The notes below the pieces were generated by a model. That model made no database searches and was not told the origin of the DNA. It saw nothing but the letters and a program-made list of their open reading frames with translations. The translations under genes were made by a program, and so were the position numbers. DNA of 13,138 nt from NCBI GenBank assembly GCA_051648365.1, contig JBOFEZ010000020.1, positions 1 to 13,138 on the forward strand. Reading direction: 5' to 3'. This document shows, piece by piece, positions 7,335 through 13,138 of this stretch. Source of the DNA: JAGNZR01 sp051648365. GTDB taxonomy: Bacteria > Fusobacteriota > Fusobacteriia > Fusobacteriales > Fusobacteriaceae. The stretch's first letter is position 1. Each line of letters begins with the position of its first letter.

Positions 7335-8048
7335 ATGAAATCAATCATCGATTTACACACCCACACAATAGTGAGTGGTCATGCTTACAGCACACTTCAG
7401 GAAAACATCGAAGCAGCTTGCAGACATGAACTTAAATTTTTAGGAGTTTCCGACCATGCACCAGCTATGCCAGGAGGTCCACATCTTTTTTATTTTTCCA
7501 ATCTGAAAGTTATTCCTAAGAGAATAAATGGAGTTAGGATTTTAAAGGGTTGCGAAGTAAATATAATAAATTTTAATGGTGAGATAGATCTTCCGGAAAG
7601 AGAGTTATCTGCGATTGATTATGCAATAGCCAGCCTCCATCCACCTTGTATTGATTGTGGTGATATCCATGAAAATACAAGAGCAGTAATAAATAGCATG
7701 GATATACCTCAGGTAAAGATTATCGGCCATCCTGATGATTCGAGATATCCTTTGGATTATAAAGAAGTTGTAAGGGCAGCTAAGGAAAAAAATGTTCTTT
7801 TAGAGATAAATAACTCATCTCTCAGCTCTGGGAGTTTCCGAGAGGGCGCTCGTGAAAATCTTACTGAGATGCTAGAAGAGTGCAGAAAGCAGGGAGCAAG
7901 GGTGATAATGGGAAGCGATGCCCACGCAAGTTTTGATATAGGGAATTTTCGTAATTCAGAAAAGCTCTTGAAAGAACTTAATTTTCCTATTGAATTGGTG
8001 ATAAATTATAATGAGGAAGAGATAAAGGATTTTTTCAATATAGGTTAA
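7335..8048 (+). CDS. PHP-domain phosphoesterase, YcdX-like
   Basis: This 237-residue protein is a PHP-domain metal-dependent hydrolase of the YcdX type. All nine expected metal ligands are visible and sit one position later than in E. coli YcdX: H8 and H10 (DLHTHT), H16 (SGHAYST), H41 (SDHAP), E74 (GCEVNI), H102 (ASLHPP), H132 (IIGHPDD), D195 and H197 (GSDAH). E. coli YcdX binds a trinuclear Zn cluster and shows phosphatase activity; it has been linked to swarming, but the physiological substrate is not established. The protein is short, so it is not the histidinol phosphatase (HisK) branch, which is longer, and no histidine genes are nearby. ATG at 7335 follows GAGGT with a 6-base gap. It is a single-gene unit closed by a terminator. 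Confidence 0.92.
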   Translation: MKSIIDLHTHTIVSGHAYSTLQENIEAACRHELKFLGVSDHAPAMPGGPHLFYFSNLKVIPKRINGVRILKGCEVNIINFNGEIDLPERELSAIDYAIASLHPPCIDCGDIHENTRAVINSMDIPQVKIIGHPDDSRYPLDYKEVVRAAKEKNVLLEINNSSLSSGSFREGARENLTEMLEECRKQGARVIMGSDAHASFDIGNFRNSEKLLKELNFPIELVINYNEEEIKDFFNIG

Positions 8049-8084
8049 AAAAAGAGGTTATTCCATCAGGAATAGCCTCTTTTT
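8049..8084. terminator. Bidirectional rho-independent terminator between the PHP gene and aspA
   Basis: The 16-bp stem AAAAAGAGGTTATTCC (8049-8064) / GGAATAGCCTCTTTTT (8069-8084) has one T-G wobble and the 4-base loop ATCA. A T-run follows on each strand. It serves the PHP gene (+, stop just upstream) and the convergent aspA (-, stop at 8092). Confidence 0.92.
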
Positions 8085-8091
8085 CATACTT

Positions 8092-9513
8092 TTAAATTTT
8101 GTTTTTTAGTAGAGCTTTTCCAGGAATACCTGGTCTTGTCATCTCGTAAGGATCCAGTATTACTTGCAGTTCGTCCATACTGAGAAGTCCTCTATCTAGA
8201 ATGATTTTAGCAATAGGAATCCCTGTTTTTATAGATTCTTTAGCTATATCAGATGAATTTTTATAACCTATATGTGGAACAAGGGCAGTGACTATTCCCA
8301 CAGAGTTGTCCACAAGATTTTTACAGTGTTCTTTATCAGCTGTAATTCCAACGAGACAGTTATCAATAAAAGTATTAATTACATTGGTAAGAATTTCAAT
8401 AGATTGAAACAGGTTGAAGAAAAGTACCGGTTCGAAAACATTCAGTTCTAGCTGACCAGCTTCAGCAGCTTTTGTAATAGTAAGGTCATTTCCGAATATT
8501 TGGAAAGATACCTGATTCACAACTTCAGGGATAACAGGATTTACTTTTCCAGGCATAATAGAAGATCCTGGTTGCTGTTGAGGAAGATTAATTTCTCCAA
8601 GTCCAGTTTTTGGTCCAGAAGCCATAAGTCTTAAATCGTTGGCAGTTTTAGAAAGATTTACAGCACAAGTTTTAAGTGCTGAAGATAGCCATACAAAAGA
8701 ATCTAAATTTCTAGTTCCATCTACAAGATTTGGAGACTGTTTAAAATCTATTTCTGTTATTCGGGCCAAAACTTTAGTTACATTGTGTACATAATCCACA
8801 TCGGCATTGATTCCAGTTCCTACTGCAGTAGCTCCCATATTGATATATTTAAGATCCTCAAGAGCTCCTTTGATTCTAGAAATATCTCGATTTACAGGTT
8901 CAGCGAAAGCTCTGAACTCTTGACCTAATCTGATAGGCACAGCATCCTGGAGATGAGTTCTTCCCATTTTTATAATATCGTCAAACTCTCTTCCTTTAAT
9001 CTGTAGAGTGCTGAAAAGTCTTTCTAGTGCAACTAGAAGATCGTTACACATCATGTGAATGGCAAGTTTCCCAGAGGTAGGAATTACATCATTAGTGGAT
9101 TGACCATAATTGGCATGGTCATTGGGATGAACTTTATCGTAAACTCCAAGTTCTCCTCCTAAAATTTCTCCTGCTCTATTGGCGATTATCTCGTTGATAT
9201 TCATATTCATAGATGTTCCTGCTCCGCCTTGAATAACATCACAAATAAATTGATCGTGAAATCTTCCACCGATTATTTCATCACAGGCAGTGACCATAGC
9301 ATCCTGAATTTCTTTACTGATAACTCCTGCATGAAAGTTAGAAAGCGAAGTAGCTTTTTTAATATAGGCCATGGCAATAATAAATTGAGGATTAAGTTTG
9401 TAGCCAGTAATGTGAAAATTGTTTTTTCCTCTTAGGGACTGAATTCCATAATAAGCTTCCTTAGGGACTTTCAGAGAACCAATAGAGTCTGTTTCTAATC
9501 TGAATTCTTTCAT
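8092..9513 (-). CDS. aspA: Aspartate ammonia-lyase (aspartase)
   Basis: Aspartase converts L-aspartate to fumarate and ammonia. The 473-residue length and landmarks fit AspA rather than fumarase C: TSMNMNINEIIANRA (100-114), HPNDHANYGQSTNDVIPT (129-146), GRTHLQDAVP (184-193) with Thr186-His187 equivalent to the substrate-binding pair, and the superfamily signature GSSIMPGKVNP (316-326) with the catalytic-base Ser318 on the mobile loop. The aspartase/fumarase family cannot be split perfectly by eye, but 'TSMNMN', 'GRTHLQDAVPI' and neighbouring ansA favour aspartase. AAGGAG lies 7 bases before the ATG. The product fumarate can act as electron acceptor or feed succinate/propionate formation. It is flanked by its own predicted promoter with a CRP/FNR-like inverted repeat and a strong terminator, so it is probably monocistronic, although ansA lies just upstream in the same direction. 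Confidence 0.95.
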   Translation of the reverse strand: MKEFRLETDSIGSLKVPKEAYYGIQSLRGKNNFHITGYKLNPQFIIAMAYIKKATSLSNFHAGVISKEIQDAMVTACDEIIGGRFHDQFICDVIQGGAGTSMNMNINEIIANRAGEILGGELGVYDKVHPNDHANYGQSTNDVIPTSGKLAIHMMCNDLLVALERLFSTLQIKGREFDDIIKMGRTHLQDAVPIRLGQEFRAFAEPVNRDISRIKGALEDLKYINMGATAVGTGINADVDYVHNVTKVLARITEIDFKQSPNLVDGTRNLDSFVWLSSALKTCAVNLSKTANDLRLMASGPKTGLGEINLPQQQPGSSIMPGKVNPVIPEVVNQVSFQIFGNDLTITKAAEAGQLELNVFEPVLFFNLFQSIEILTNVINTFIDNCLVGITADKEHCKNLVDNSVGIVTALVPHIGYKNSSDIAKESIKTGIPIAKIILDRGLLSMDELQVILDPYEMTRPGIPGKALLKNKI

Positions 9514-9575
9514 AATTTATCTCCTTAAAATTAAAATGTTTTTTTAAAGTTCATCCTATAAATTAATAGTACAAC

Positions 9576-9599
9576 ATGTTTTGAAAAAAATCAAAACAT
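9576..9599. promoter_or_regulatory. CRP/FNR-like inverted repeat upstream of aspA
   Basis: ATGTTTTGA (9576-9584) and TCAAAACAT (9591-9599) form a perfect 9-bp inverted repeat around six bases (all A on the plus strand). The core TTGA-N6-TCAA has the spacing of CRP/FNR-family sites (FNR consensus TTGAT-N4-ATCAA). It lies 63-86 bases upstream of the aspA ATG. On the minus strand it overlaps a possible -35 (TTGATT, 9594-9589) paired at 17 bases with TACTAT (9571-9566). Alternatively, TAGGAT (9558-9553) as -10 would place the site at about -41.5, the class II activator position. I cannot choose between these. Confidence 0.5.
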
Positions 9600-9630
9600 T
9601 TTAAAATAAAATCTATATAAAAAATGTATG

Positions 9631-9664
9631 AAAAAAAATACACCATATACAAAGTATATGGTGT
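9631..9664 (-). terminator. Rho-independent terminator of ansA
   Basis: A perfect 11-bp stem, ACACCATATAC (9640-9650) and GTATATGGTGT (9654-9664), has a 3-base loop. On the minus strand it is followed after one base by eight T residues (9638-9631). It begins 13 bases after the ansA stop. There is no T-run on the plus strand, so it is directional. It separates ansA from the aspA promoter region. Confidence 0.85.
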
Positions 9665-9677
9665 TGAAGATATATTA

Positions 9678-11096
9678 CTACAATTTTTCAGTAAATATAG
9701 AGAAAGCAACTTTCTCCCAGTTAATTTTTTTAGATGCTTTTAGAACTATCTCTATAGTTGATGAGTCCTTTATAATAGCCTTAACTGTGTGGTTGAAACT
9801 CAGATGTATATCATCATTGAGATTTTCTAGATTCTTTATGGATTTTTTGCAGTGGTTGGTTCTGTTAACAGCTTCAGATTCATGTTCTCCCATAAGAGCT
9901 ATGGAAACAATAACATTCTCTTCGGGAATCATATCAGCAGAAACATTTTTAACTCTTACAACTGATTTAAGTATATCTTGTTTATCAATATTTTCAGGAA
10001 CTTTAACCGAAAATGAGAAAGAATCTCCCAGTTCTTTGTTGCTAGTAAATTCCCAGTCATACTGATTAACAGTCTGTTCTCCGGCCATATCGATCTGCAT
10101 AGCTTTTTTTATTTCAGCCTGAGAAAGATTTTTGCCTAGAAGGTACATAAGTTTTGTAATAGCAGCCTCTGGAGTAAGGTCACCACCACTGATAACTCCT
10201 GCATCTACCATTTTTGCACTCGCTTCATAGAGACCCATCTTTACAAATCCCTTAGTACACTGAGTTATATCGACAACTACAATACCTTTGCTGTTGATGT
10301 ACTCGATAACGTCCAAAAACTCTTTTTTAGTAGGAGCATTTCCGTTTCCAAAAGTTTTAAGGACTATTCCCTTAAGTTCAGGATTGGCATCTATCATATT
10401 TTTAATATATTTCGGCTGAAGTCCAGGGAAAATTTCGATAACCATAACATTTTTATCGAAGTATGGATCAATATAAAAATCTTTATTGGATTTTTTAAGT
10501 ATTCTGTCTTTTACAATGCTAACATCTCCACCTACATCTGCTAAAGGCGAAAAATTAGGAGATGAGAATCCGAAATAATTAGAAGCATCTAATTTTCTAG
10601 CACGGTTTCCACGAAGTAGAGTGTCTCTAAAGAATATTGAAACTTCAGGTATAAGTTTTATACCGTAGTACTCATTTCCGGCTATCATGATTGAAGTGAT
10701 AAGATTTTGAAGAGCATCACTTCTAGGAGTCTGAAGAGGTACCTGAGAACCCGTGAATATAACAGGTTTAGACATGTTTTTACAGATGAATGACAGGGCA
10801 GATGCCGAGTAAGCCATAGTATCAGTTCCATGAAGGACAACAAAACCTAGATAATTGTCGTAATTTTTTTCAATTATTTGTGCAATCTCTATCCAGGCCT
10901 CTGGAGAGAAATCAGATGAATCTATAAGCTCTGGTAGTTGACAGTAATCTGTATCGAAACGTTGTAGAAGAGGATGATCTTCAGCAACTTCAATCCAAGT
11001 TTCAGCCGGTCTCAGAGGAGAATAAGGATTTCCTCTTTCAGAGTGGACCATTCCGATGGTTCCACCAGTGTTAATAATTAAAACTTTATTTTGCAT
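9678..11096 (-). CDS. ansA: Type I (cytoplasmic) L-asparaginase with C-terminal extension
   Basis: L-asparaginase hydrolyses asparagine to aspartate and ammonia. Residues 1-342 closely follow the E. coli AnsA pattern: INTGGTIGMVHSERG with the nucleophile Thr10, LIDSSDFSPEAWIEIA (57-72), VVLHGTDTMAYSASALSF (86-103) with Thr91-Asp92, PVIFTGSQVPL, RGNRARK, LKTFGNGNAP (246-255) and DITQCTKGFVKMG (276-288). There is no signal peptide, so it is cytoplasmic. E. coli AnsA ends at about 338 residues; this protein has 472. The extra ~130 residues (343-472) alternate strand-like segments (FSFSVKV, VIVSIAL, STIEIVLKA) and match nothing I recognise. The start is ATG at 11096 because GGGAGG lies 4 bases upstream; a TTG at 11108 abuts that ribosome site. 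The product aspartate is the substrate of neighbouring AspA. Transcription ends at the hairpin at 9631-9664. Confidence 0.93.
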   Translation of the reverse strand: MQNKVLIINTGGTIGMVHSERGNPYSPLRPAETWIEVAEDHPLLQRFDTDYCQLPELIDSSDFSPEAWIEIAQIIEKNYDNYLGFVVLHGTDTMAYSASALSFICKNMSKPVIFTGSQVPLQTPRSDALQNLITSIMIAGNEYYGIKLIPEVSIFFRDTLLRGNRARKLDASNYFGFSSPNFSPLADVGGDVSIVKDRILKKSNKDFYIDPYFDKNVMVIEIFPGLQPKYIKNMIDANPELKGIVLKTFGNGNAPTKKEFLDVIEYINSKGIVVVDITQCTKGFVKMGLYEASAKMVDAGVISGGDLTPEAAITKLMYLLGKNLSQAEIKKAMQIDMAGEQTVNQYDWEFTSNKELGDSFSFSVKVPENIDKQDILKSVVRVKNVSADMIPEENVIVSIALMGEHESEAVNRTNHCKKSIKNLENLNDDIHLSFNHTVKAIIKDSSTIEIVLKASKKINWEKVAFSIFTEKL

Positions 11097-11163
11097 ATTA
11101 CCTCCCAAAAATCATATATGTTTATTTTAATTTATAGCTCCATAATAGGAAAATATTAGGTAT

Positions 11164-11192
11164 ATTATACAACTTTTTAAAAAAAAATCCAA
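11164..11192 (-). promoter_or_regulatory. Predicted promoter of ansA
   Basis: The minus strand has a perfect TATAAT (11169-11164) with TTGGAT (11192-11187) 17 bases upstream, a weak -35. The spacer includes runs of T and A. It implies a leader of about 60 bases before the ansA ATG. An imperfect inverted repeat (11140-11160) lies near the predicted start site. Confidence 0.5.
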
Positions 11193-11219
11193 GATGAATC
11201 TTTATTCTGTAAAAATTTA

Positions 11220-11228
11220 TGATATAAT
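11220..11228 (+). promoter_or_regulatory. Extended -10 promoter element for aroK
   Basis: TGATATAAT is an exact TGn-TATAAT extended -10 element; the -35 region is poor. The predicted start site near 11235 leaves only about a dozen bases before the ATG at 11248, enough for the GAGGTG ribosome site. This excludes the ATG codons at 11194 and 11230 as starts for that transcript. Confidence 0.55.
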
Positions 11229-11247
11229 TATGGGAAGAGGTGAAAGG

Positions 11248-11766
11248 ATGAAAGAAAACATTGCACTTATAGGGTTTATGGGAAGTGGAAAAACTACTGT
11301 AGGAAGGCAGTTAGCGAAAGCTCTAGAGATGAAATTTATTGATATAGATAAAATGGTATCTATGAGGGAAAAAAAAACCATTCCGGAAATTTTTGCTGAA
11401 AAAGGTGAGAGATATTTTAGGGATATGGAGAGAAAGATCATAGAAGAGGAATCCCATGAAAACAATATAGTGATCTCTACAGGGGGAGGATCCATAGTGG
11501 ATAATGAGAATATAAAAAATCTTAAAAAAACCTCTTTTGTAATCTATCTAGATACAAGTTTGGAATGCATTTTTCATAGGGTGAAAAATGGAAGAAATAG
11601 ACCCCTACTTAATGATGTAGAGAACCTGTATAAAACAATAGAAGAACTCCATGGGAAGAGGGAGTGGCTCTATAAAATTTCAGCAGATTATTCTGTGAAA
11701 ATAAATATTAATTCTCAGATTCATGATACTGTTGAAGAAATAAAACGAGCATATATAGGGAGTTAA
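11248..11766 (+). CDS. aroK: Shikimate kinase
   Basis: Shikimate kinase phosphorylates shikimate at the 3-OH using ATP, the fifth step to chorismate. The 172-residue length is standard. Visible residues: Walker A GFMGSGKTTVG (9-19, Lys15), D32 and D34 in FIDID (Mg and shikimate binding), R58 in ERYFRDME, the GGG of STGGGS (79-81) for shikimate, the lid segment NGRNRPLL with R118, and R138 in the adenine-side helix. All match the positions known from E. coli AroK/AroL. The ATG at 11248 is preceded by GAGGTG with a 5-base gap; in-frame ATGs at 11194 and 11230 lie before or inside the predicted promoter/ribosome-site region and would add a tail foreign to the family. No other shikimate gene is in the window. 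It is probably cotranscribed with the SDR gene 37 bases downstream; no terminator lies between them. Confidence 0.95.
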   Translation: MKENIALIGFMGSGKTTVGRQLAKALEMKFIDIDKMVSMREKKTIPEIFAEKGERYFRDMERKIIEEESHENNIVISTGGGSIVDNENIKNLKKTSFVIYLDTSLECIFHRVKNGRNRPLLNDVENLYKTIEELHGKREWLYKISADYSVKININSQIHDTVEEIKRAYIGS

Positions 11767-11803
11767 AAAACTTGAAATAATTAAATATTTAGGGAGGTTA
11801 TGT

Positions 11804-12580
11804 ATGAATAATTTAAGGGGTAAATTAGTAATGATAACAGGAGCCAGTAACGGAATAGGTAAAGCAACTGCTATTCAGTATGCTGAAATGGAGGCAAATC
11901 TTATTCTTATGGGAAGAAATGAGAAAGCTCTTACTGAGCTGAAAGAGTATATCATGAAAAGAAGTTCAGTGGAAGTTTATACAATTGCGGCAGATGTGAG
12001 AGATTTTCGATCTCTTAGGGAAAAAATAGAAAATCTTCCTGCTGATTTGAAAAAAATAGATATTCTTGTAAACAATGCGGGACTTGCCATTGGAATGGAC
12101 AAGGTATATTTAAACGAAGCTGAAGATATGGCCAATGTTGTGGATACAAATATAAAAGGAGTTCTTCATATGATCCAGCTTGTAGTTCCTCTTATGCTAG
12201 AACACGGAAGAGGACATATTGTAAACATGGGATCTGTTGCAGGAAATGCAGCATATGCCGGGGGAGCTGTCTATTGTGGAACTAAAGCTGCAGTAAAAAC
12301 TATCAGTGATGGATTAAGAATAGATTTAGTAGATAAGCCTGTAAAAGTGACAACAATACTTCCAGGTATGGTAGAAACAGAATTTTCTATAGTTAGATTC
12401 AAGGGAGATACGGAAAGGGCAGCTAATGTATATAAGGGCATAGAAGCTCTTACTCCTGAAGATGTTGCTGGAACAATAATCTATGTAACAAATCTCCCGA
12501 AAAATGTGCAGATAACTGATTTAACATTAACTCCTCTATACCAGGCAGATGGAAGGACAGTTCATAAGATAATTCAGTAG
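11804..12580 (+). CDS. Classical short-chain dehydrogenase, YdfG-like
   Basis: This 258-residue protein is a complete classical SDR. The Rossmann cofactor motif TGASNGIG spans 12-19, Arg38 after the second strand suggests NADP(H) preference, D64 (AADV) contacts adenine, NNAG is 90-93, N116 is the active-site Asn, and the catalytic triad is S144, Y157 and K161 (YCGTK). The region after the triad (LPGMVETEFSIVRFKGD, 186-202) matches E. coli YdfG and its relatives, NADP-dependent 3-hydroxy acid / L-allo-threonine dehydrogenases. Exact substrate is therefore inferred: serine, allo-threonine, 3-hydroxypropionate or a similar beta-hydroxy acid. AGGGAGG lies 6 bases before the ATG. It follows aroK by 37 bases and precedes the membrane-protein gene by 13 bases, so the three probably form one transcript without an obvious common pathway. 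Confidence 0.92.
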   Translation: MNNLRGKLVMITGASNGIGKATAIQYAEMEANLILMGRNEKALTELKEYIMKRSSVEVYTIAADVRDFRSLREKIENLPADLKKIDILVNNAGLAIGMDKVYLNEAEDMANVVDTNIKGVLHMIQLVVPLMLEHGRGHIVNMGSVAGNAAYAGGAVYCGTKAAVKTISDGLRIDLVDKPVKVTTILPGMVETEFSIVRFKGDTERAANVYKGIEALTPEDVAGTIIYVTNLPKNVQITDLTLTPLYQADGRTVHKIIQ

Positions 12581-12593
12581 AGGAAGGTGAAAA

Positions 12594-13138
12594 GTGGAGA
12601 TTAGGGGGAGATCGTACTTTAAATTTTTGATAATATATGTTGTTGCATATTTTTCATTTTATAGTTTTATGTCTAAAGATAATTTTAGTATAATAAAAAC
12701 TTACATGACTTTAATAGGAAGCGGGACAGCGGTTTTAATATTTTATCTAGCTTATAAAAAAAATATATTTATGAAAAAATATTATTTTGCACTCTTTTTC
12801 ACAGGTTTTTTTTACTTGATTGGAAATTTTTTATGGTTTGTTTTGAATATGACGTTGAAAAAAAATGGAGGATTTGAGGGGATTATACCTTTTTCCATAG
12901 GGATGAATATTTCTGTGGCCTTTGCTATCTATTTTCTTATGGAAAGCTCTCTGAAAAAGTGGGATGGAATAAAAATATTTTTAGATGGATTTATTCTGGG
13001 GCTGATGCTTTTCTATGTGGCATGGGCTATGATATACAATAATATTGTAACATATCTTCTTTTTGACAACTTTCAAAGTTTAGAAAAATTATATTTTCTT
13101 TTTTCTTTGGTCATTAATTTTCTTATGTTTTTCGGTCT
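12594..13138 (+). CDS. Polytopic membrane protein of unknown function (partial, N-terminal 181 residues)
   Basis: The frame runs from GTG at 12594 to the window edge without a stop, so the C-terminus is missing. The start is supported by GGAAGGTG with a 4-base gap and by the 13-base distance to the upstream stop, which suggests cotranscription and possibly translational coupling. The visible part is very hydrophobic, with about six membrane segments near residues 9-26, 37-54, 63-86, 97-116, 130-148 and 166-181. Lys-rich loops (KKN, MKKYY, LKKWDG) alternate with them. I recognise no catalytic motif. Such N-terminal membrane modules often precede GGDEF, EAL or histidine kinase domains, but nothing visible here proves that. 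Confidence 0.75.
   Translation, partial: MEIRGRSYFKFLIIYVVAYFSFYSFMSKDNFSIIKTYMTLIGSGTAVLIFYLAYKKNIFMKKYYFALFFTGFFYLIGNFLWFVLNMTLKKNGGFEGIIPFSIGMNISVAFAIYFLMESSLKKWDGIKIFLDGFILGLMLFYVAWAMIYNNIVTYLLFDNFQSLEKLYFLFSLVINFLMFFG

Noticed and set aside
9628..10065. A 145-codon plus-strand frame antisense to the ansA extension
   Set aside because: It spans the ansA terminator hairpin, has no ribosome site and no recognisable domain, and the opposite frame encodes the clear continuation of AnsA.
11140..11160. Imperfect inverted repeat CCATAATA / TATTAGG near the ansA promoter
   Set aside because: It has a one-base bulge, short AT-rich arms and no known family match; such repeats are expected by chance in DNA this AT-rich.

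Overview
The window is AT-rich, densely coding DNA with short intergenic gaps, strong AGGAGG/GAGGTG-type ribosome binding sites and no mobile element, CRISPR array, tRNA or rRNA. Gene content points to a strictly fermentative, low-GC anaerobe: pyruvate phosphate dikinase, rubredoxin, aspartate ammonia-lyase, asparaginase and a YlmH-type S4 protein. A secreted DUF4403 protein hints at a diderm envelope. Fusobacteriota (Ilyobacter/Propionigenium/Cetobacterium/Fusobacterium-like) is my best guess. It rests on gene content and protein style; a Firmicutes source is not excluded.

Layout. 1-729 (-): 5' part of a PD-(D/E)XK nuclease-family (Rpn/PDDEXK_2 type) gene that runs off the left edge. 822-4870 (-): ppdK followed by a translationally coupled gene for a secreted DUF4403 protein, with a good promoter upstream of ppdK. 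4991-6415 (+): a YihY/BrkB membrane protein and a 53-aa rubredoxin, closed by a bidirectional terminator. 6455-7231 (-): YlmH-like S4 protein, divergent from 7335-8048 (+), a YcdX-like PHP phosphoesterase; their predicted promoters overlap. A second bidirectional terminator separates the PHP gene from aspA (8092-9513, -). Next is ansA (9678-11096, -), whose product carries an unusual C-terminal extension. 11248-13138 (+): aroK, a YdfG-like short-chain dehydrogenase and the start of a polytopic membrane protein that runs off the right edge.

How the genes fit together. AnsA (Asn to Asp + NH3) and AspA (Asp to fumarate + NH3) are consecutive steps that feed fumarate into succinate/propionate-type fermentation or fumarate respiration. 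PpdK interconverts PEP and pyruvate and links that route to glycolysis or gluconeogenesis. The aspA upstream region has a perfect inverted repeat with the TTGA-N6-TCAA geometry of CRP/FNR-family sites. The remaining genes (RQC-type S4 protein, PHP enzyme, shikimate kinase, SDR) are housekeeping genes with no evident common pathway.

I found no clearly new multi-gene system. The points most worth a second look are the AnsA extension, the CRP/FNR-like site at aspA, the overlapping divergent promoters at 7255-7284 and the ppdK-DUF4403 coupling. Several gene starts are set by ribosome binding sites rather than by the longest reading frame: ppdK at 4870, DUF4403 at 2267, ansA at 11096 and aroK at 11248.
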